A stretch of 5,520 nt of DNA from Minisyncoccota bacterium (GTDB taxonomy: Bacteria > Patescibacteriota > Minisyncoccia > Phycocordibacterales > UBA2100). Numbering within the stretch: position 1 is the stretch's first letter; the number at the start of each line of letters is the position of its first letter. The DNA lies in assembly GCA_018061585.1 (NCBI GenBank), contig JAGOTU010000060.1, forward strand, positions 1 to 5,520, given 5' to 3'. A model generated the notes under the pieces. The model saw only the letters and a program-made list of their open reading frames with translations, made no database searches and had not been told where the DNA came from. A program made the translations under genes and the position numbers. Shown here in pieces: positions 4,174-5,520 of the stretch.

Positions 4174-4818
4174 ATGACGAAAATTGAGAAATTCCGGGGG
4201 AGTCTCTCCCCTTCGGAATCAAGACTTTTCACGCGACTCAACTCGCCTGCAAAAATTCAGGATTATTTAAATACAATTCCATTTAATCACGAAGAAAACG
4301 GCGAGACGTACATGTCGCCGCGTCGAACTATCGAGGCCGGCACCGCTCACTGTTTTGAAGGCGCTTTACTTGCGGCAGCCGCTTTGATGTACCACGACCA
4401 AAAGCCGCTCATTATGGATCTTCAATCTGCACGAGGTGATACGGATCATGTCGTTGCCATCTTTAAGCAAGGCGGTCGCTGGGGCGCGATATCAAAAACG
4501 AATCACGGTGTTCTGCGCTATCGCGAGCCGGTTTACGCGACAGTTCGCGAGCTTGCACTCTCCTACTTTCACGAATATTTTTTGCAGGTAAACGGTAAGA
4601 AGACACTGCGCGCGTACTCGCAACCGTTTGACCTTTCTAAATACAAACCCTCCGTTTGGTTCGCTGCCGAGGATGAGCTAGTCGATATTGTAAATGATCT
4701 CGAGGATTCAATTCACTATCCAATAGTCACCGGATCTCTAATAAAAAAGCTCCGCAAAGCGGATGCCATCGAAGTATTAATGGCGACTCACGAGGAGTTT
4801 CCAAAAAAGCGAAAATGA
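4174..4818 (+). CDS. Transglutaminase-like / cysteine-protease-fold protein, 214 aa
   Basis: A conserved protein of the transglutaminase-like superfamily, by my reading of its core. The candidate nucleophile is C60 in TAHCFEGALLAAAALM at the start of a long helix. The candidate histidine is H92 in DTDHVVAIFK on a strand, and the third residue would be N110 in GAISKTNHG, 18 residues later. This Cys-His-Asp/Asn order is that of the fold; asparagine here replaces the more usual aspartate. The segment LRYREPVYATVRELALSYFHEYF (114-136) also looks conserved. The first 15 or so residues (EKFRGSLSPS) are probably not part of the fold and are partly encoded by repeat copy C. No signal peptide, so a cytoplasmic protein. 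The enzymatic activity (protease, amidase or none) cannot be assigned. Confidence 0.72.
   Translation: MTKIEKFRGSLSPSESRLFTRLNSPAKIQDYLNTIPFNHEENGETYMSPRRTIEAGTAHCFEGALLAAAALMYHDQKPLIMDLQSARGDTDHVVAIFKQGGRWGAISKTNHGVLRYREPVYATVRELALSYFHEYFLQVNGKKTLRAYSQPFDLSKYKPSVWFAAEDELVDIVNDLEDSIHYPIVTGSLIKKLRKADAIEVLMATHEEFPKKRK
4189..4212 (+). repeat. Repeat-family copy C, inside a coding region
   Basis: Matches copy B (3518-3541) at 22 of 24 positions. It lies at codons 6-13 of the transglutaminase-like gene, ahead of the part that resembles the family. Confidence 0.7.
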
Positions 4819-4824
4819 TAGAAT
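4819..4824 (+). promoter_or_regulatory. Possible -10 box overlapping the end of the transglutaminase-like gene
   Basis: TAGAAT is a 5/6 match to TATAAT, directly after the stop codon of the preceding gene. A weak -35 candidate, TTTCCA (4798-4803), has 15-nt spacing. Transcription would start near 4831. Confidence 0.35.
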
Positions 4825-4830
4825 AGGAGG

Positions 4831-4900
4831 ACTGCCCGACTATTCACCCTGGGCAACCCTCCGATGCCCCGCCCCGGGCTGTGTACGGAGGGTATTTTTT
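4831..4900 (+). ncRNA. Candidate small structured RNA or attenuator leader, about 70 nt
   Basis: The stretch folds into two adjacent hairpins and ends in a T-run. Hairpin one is TGCCC (4833-4837) with GGGCA (4851-4855). Hairpin two is ACCCTCCG (4856-4863) with CGGAGGGT (4886-4893), with an inner GCCC/GGGC (4866-4869/4876-4879). CCTCC (4858-4862) could instead pair with GGAGG at 4826-4830, giving an alternative fold that would break the terminator. No known RNA family was recognised. The simplest alternative is an elaborate terminator for the upstream gene. Confidence 0.35.
4856..4900 (+). terminator. Rho-independent terminator after the transglutaminase-like gene
   Basis: An 8-bp stem (4856-4863 with 4886-4893) enclosing a GC-rich inner helix is followed by TATTTTTT (4893-4900). 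It would end the transcript of the gene at 4174 or of the candidate small RNA. Confidence 0.8.
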
Positions 4901-4921
4901 GCCTTCTTACGCAGAACGAAC

Positions 4922-4949
4922 AAAGTCCGAAAGGTTACTTTCGGACTTT
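4922..4949. terminator. Hairpin terminator facing the peptidase gene
   Basis: AAAGTCCGAAAG (4922-4933) pairs perfectly with CTTTCGGACTTT (4938-4949), a 12-bp stem with the loop GTTA. It is downstream of the leftward peptidase gene and has a short T-rich tail on both strands, so it may work in both directions. Confidence 0.7.
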
Positions 4950-4958
4950 TGAGTCGAG

Positions 4959-4986
4959 GGGTAAACATTTGCGAAGCAAATTACCC
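4959..4986. other. Hairpin overlapping the peptidase stop codon
   Basis: GGGTAA (4959-4964) pairs with TTACCC (4981-4986) and TTTGC (4968-4972) with GCAAA (4976-4980), leaving a 3-nt bulge and the loop GAA. The outer arm contains the stop codon (4981-4983). Confidence 0.45.
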
Positions 4987-5520
4987 AGGCAAATATGCCA
5001 TCGGATTGAGATAGCCGGAGATCGGTACGACCGGCATGATCGCGTTCGAGCATGATGTCTTTGATTTGGTCGCGCTACCAAGATTTATGATCTGTGTTGC
5101 CGACGACACGTAGACTCCAAAGTGCAGGTGCGGACCGGTCGCGTACCCGGTTTCGCCGGAGTAACCGATCACCTGACCTGTCGCGACCGATTGTCCGGTC
5201 GATACTCCGATCTGCGACATGTGGGCATACATCGTGCTCAATCCGTTTCCGTGCTTGATCATCACCCACTTACCGAACGAATAGCATCCGCGAACGGTAT
5301 CCGTATTTCCAGTGCCCACAACAACGCCCGAGAGCGCAGCCTTGAGCGGCGTGCCGATCGATGCTGCAAGATCTATACCGTTGTGGCCTTTGCCGTTATA
5401 CGCGCCACCGCGCGCAAATGCGGTGTCACCGAACGTCTGTGTCACACGTACCTGGTCCATGGGCCATCGCAAGACTCCTTTTCCGGCCGGGGTGATCTGG
5501 TCCGGGTTGATCGTGTAATT
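4981..5520 (-). CDS. M23 (LytM/EnvC-type) zinc metallopeptidase, 5' end outside the window
   Basis: A secreted or envelope peptidoglycan endopeptidase of the M23 family, cutting peptide cross-links of the cell wall. The frame stays open to the window edge, giving 179 residues; an internal TTG at 5472 is not the start. Numbered from the edge, zinc ligands are H46 and D50 in GHNGID and H133 in PHLHFG, with H100 (YAHMSQ) and H131 as catalytic histidines. All needed residues are present, so it should be active. The sequence before the domain (NPDQITPAGKGVLRWPMD) is the usual linker, and an N-terminal signal, coiled coil or LysM part is expected beyond the edge. C79 and C157 could form a disulfide, fitting an exported protein. 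A hairpin covers the stop and a terminator follows. Confidence 0.94.
   Translation of the reverse strand, partial: NYTINPDQITPAGKGVLRWPMDQVRVTQTFGDTAFARGGAYNGKGHNGIDLAASIGTPLKAALSGVVVGTGNTDTVRGCYSFGKWVMIKHGNGLSTMYAHMSQIGVSTGQSVATGQVIGYSGETGYATGPHLHFGVYVSSATQIINLGSATKSKTSCSNAIMPVVPISGYLNPMAYLPG

Noticed and set aside
3885..4241. Minus-strand frames opposite the secreted protein and the next gene's start
   Set aside because: They cross a strong rightward terminator, lack ribosome sites and have no family features.
4864..5055. 63-codon plus-strand frame starting inside the terminator stem
   Set aside because: Its start codon lies in the terminator and its end is antisense to the M23 peptidase.
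1..5520. CRISPR array, defence island or complete mobile element
   Set aside because: No regularly spaced repeats, cas-like, nuclease, transposase or integrase genes are present.

Overview
This window most likely comes from an uncultured bacterium of moderate GC content, and my best guess is Candidate Phyla Radiation / Patescibacteria. That guess rests on the small gene set, several tiny membrane or zinc-binding proteins without obvious families, patchy Shine-Dalgarno use with possible leaderless starts, and a class I methyltransferase whose wording I associate with that group. No rRNA, tRNA, CRISPR array or transposase gene was seen.

Layout. Bases 2-67 look like the C-terminal tail of an upstream gene, perhaps a GNAT acetyltransferase. 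A rightward block follows: a SAM-dependent methyltransferase (84-848), a Nudix hydrolase (859-1359), and a pair of small unknown genes (1434-1727 and 1741-1989), the second with membrane segments. A hairpin at 2007-2039 ends this block and also the leftward operon that meets it. That operon (2758 to 2062) encodes a CxxH/CxxC zinc-ribbon-like mini-protein and an ICMT/PEMT-type integral membrane methyltransferase. A divergent promoter region (2759-2882) separates it from a rightward 60-residue single-pass membrane protein (2883-3065), which ends at a strong terminator.

Bases 3150-3668 hold no convincing gene but contain hairpins, short repeats and one member of a small repeat family. A secreted protein with a clear signal peptide (3669-4100, own terminator) and a transglutaminase-like, cysteine-protease-fold protein (4174-4818) come next. 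After these lies a possible small structured RNA or attenuator (about 4819-4900). The right end is a leftward M23 zinc metallopeptidase (5520 to 4981), truncated at its N terminus by the window edge.

How the genes relate. No single pathway links the window. The left block pairs a soluble methyltransferase with a Nudix enzyme. The right half leans towards the envelope: a secreted protein and a LytM-type peptidoglycan hydrolase. I do not see a complete defence or mobile system. The least explained signals are the repeat family at 3071/3518/4189, the mirrored divergent promoters at 2793-2873, the structured gap at 3150-3668, and the RNA-like element at 4819-4900.
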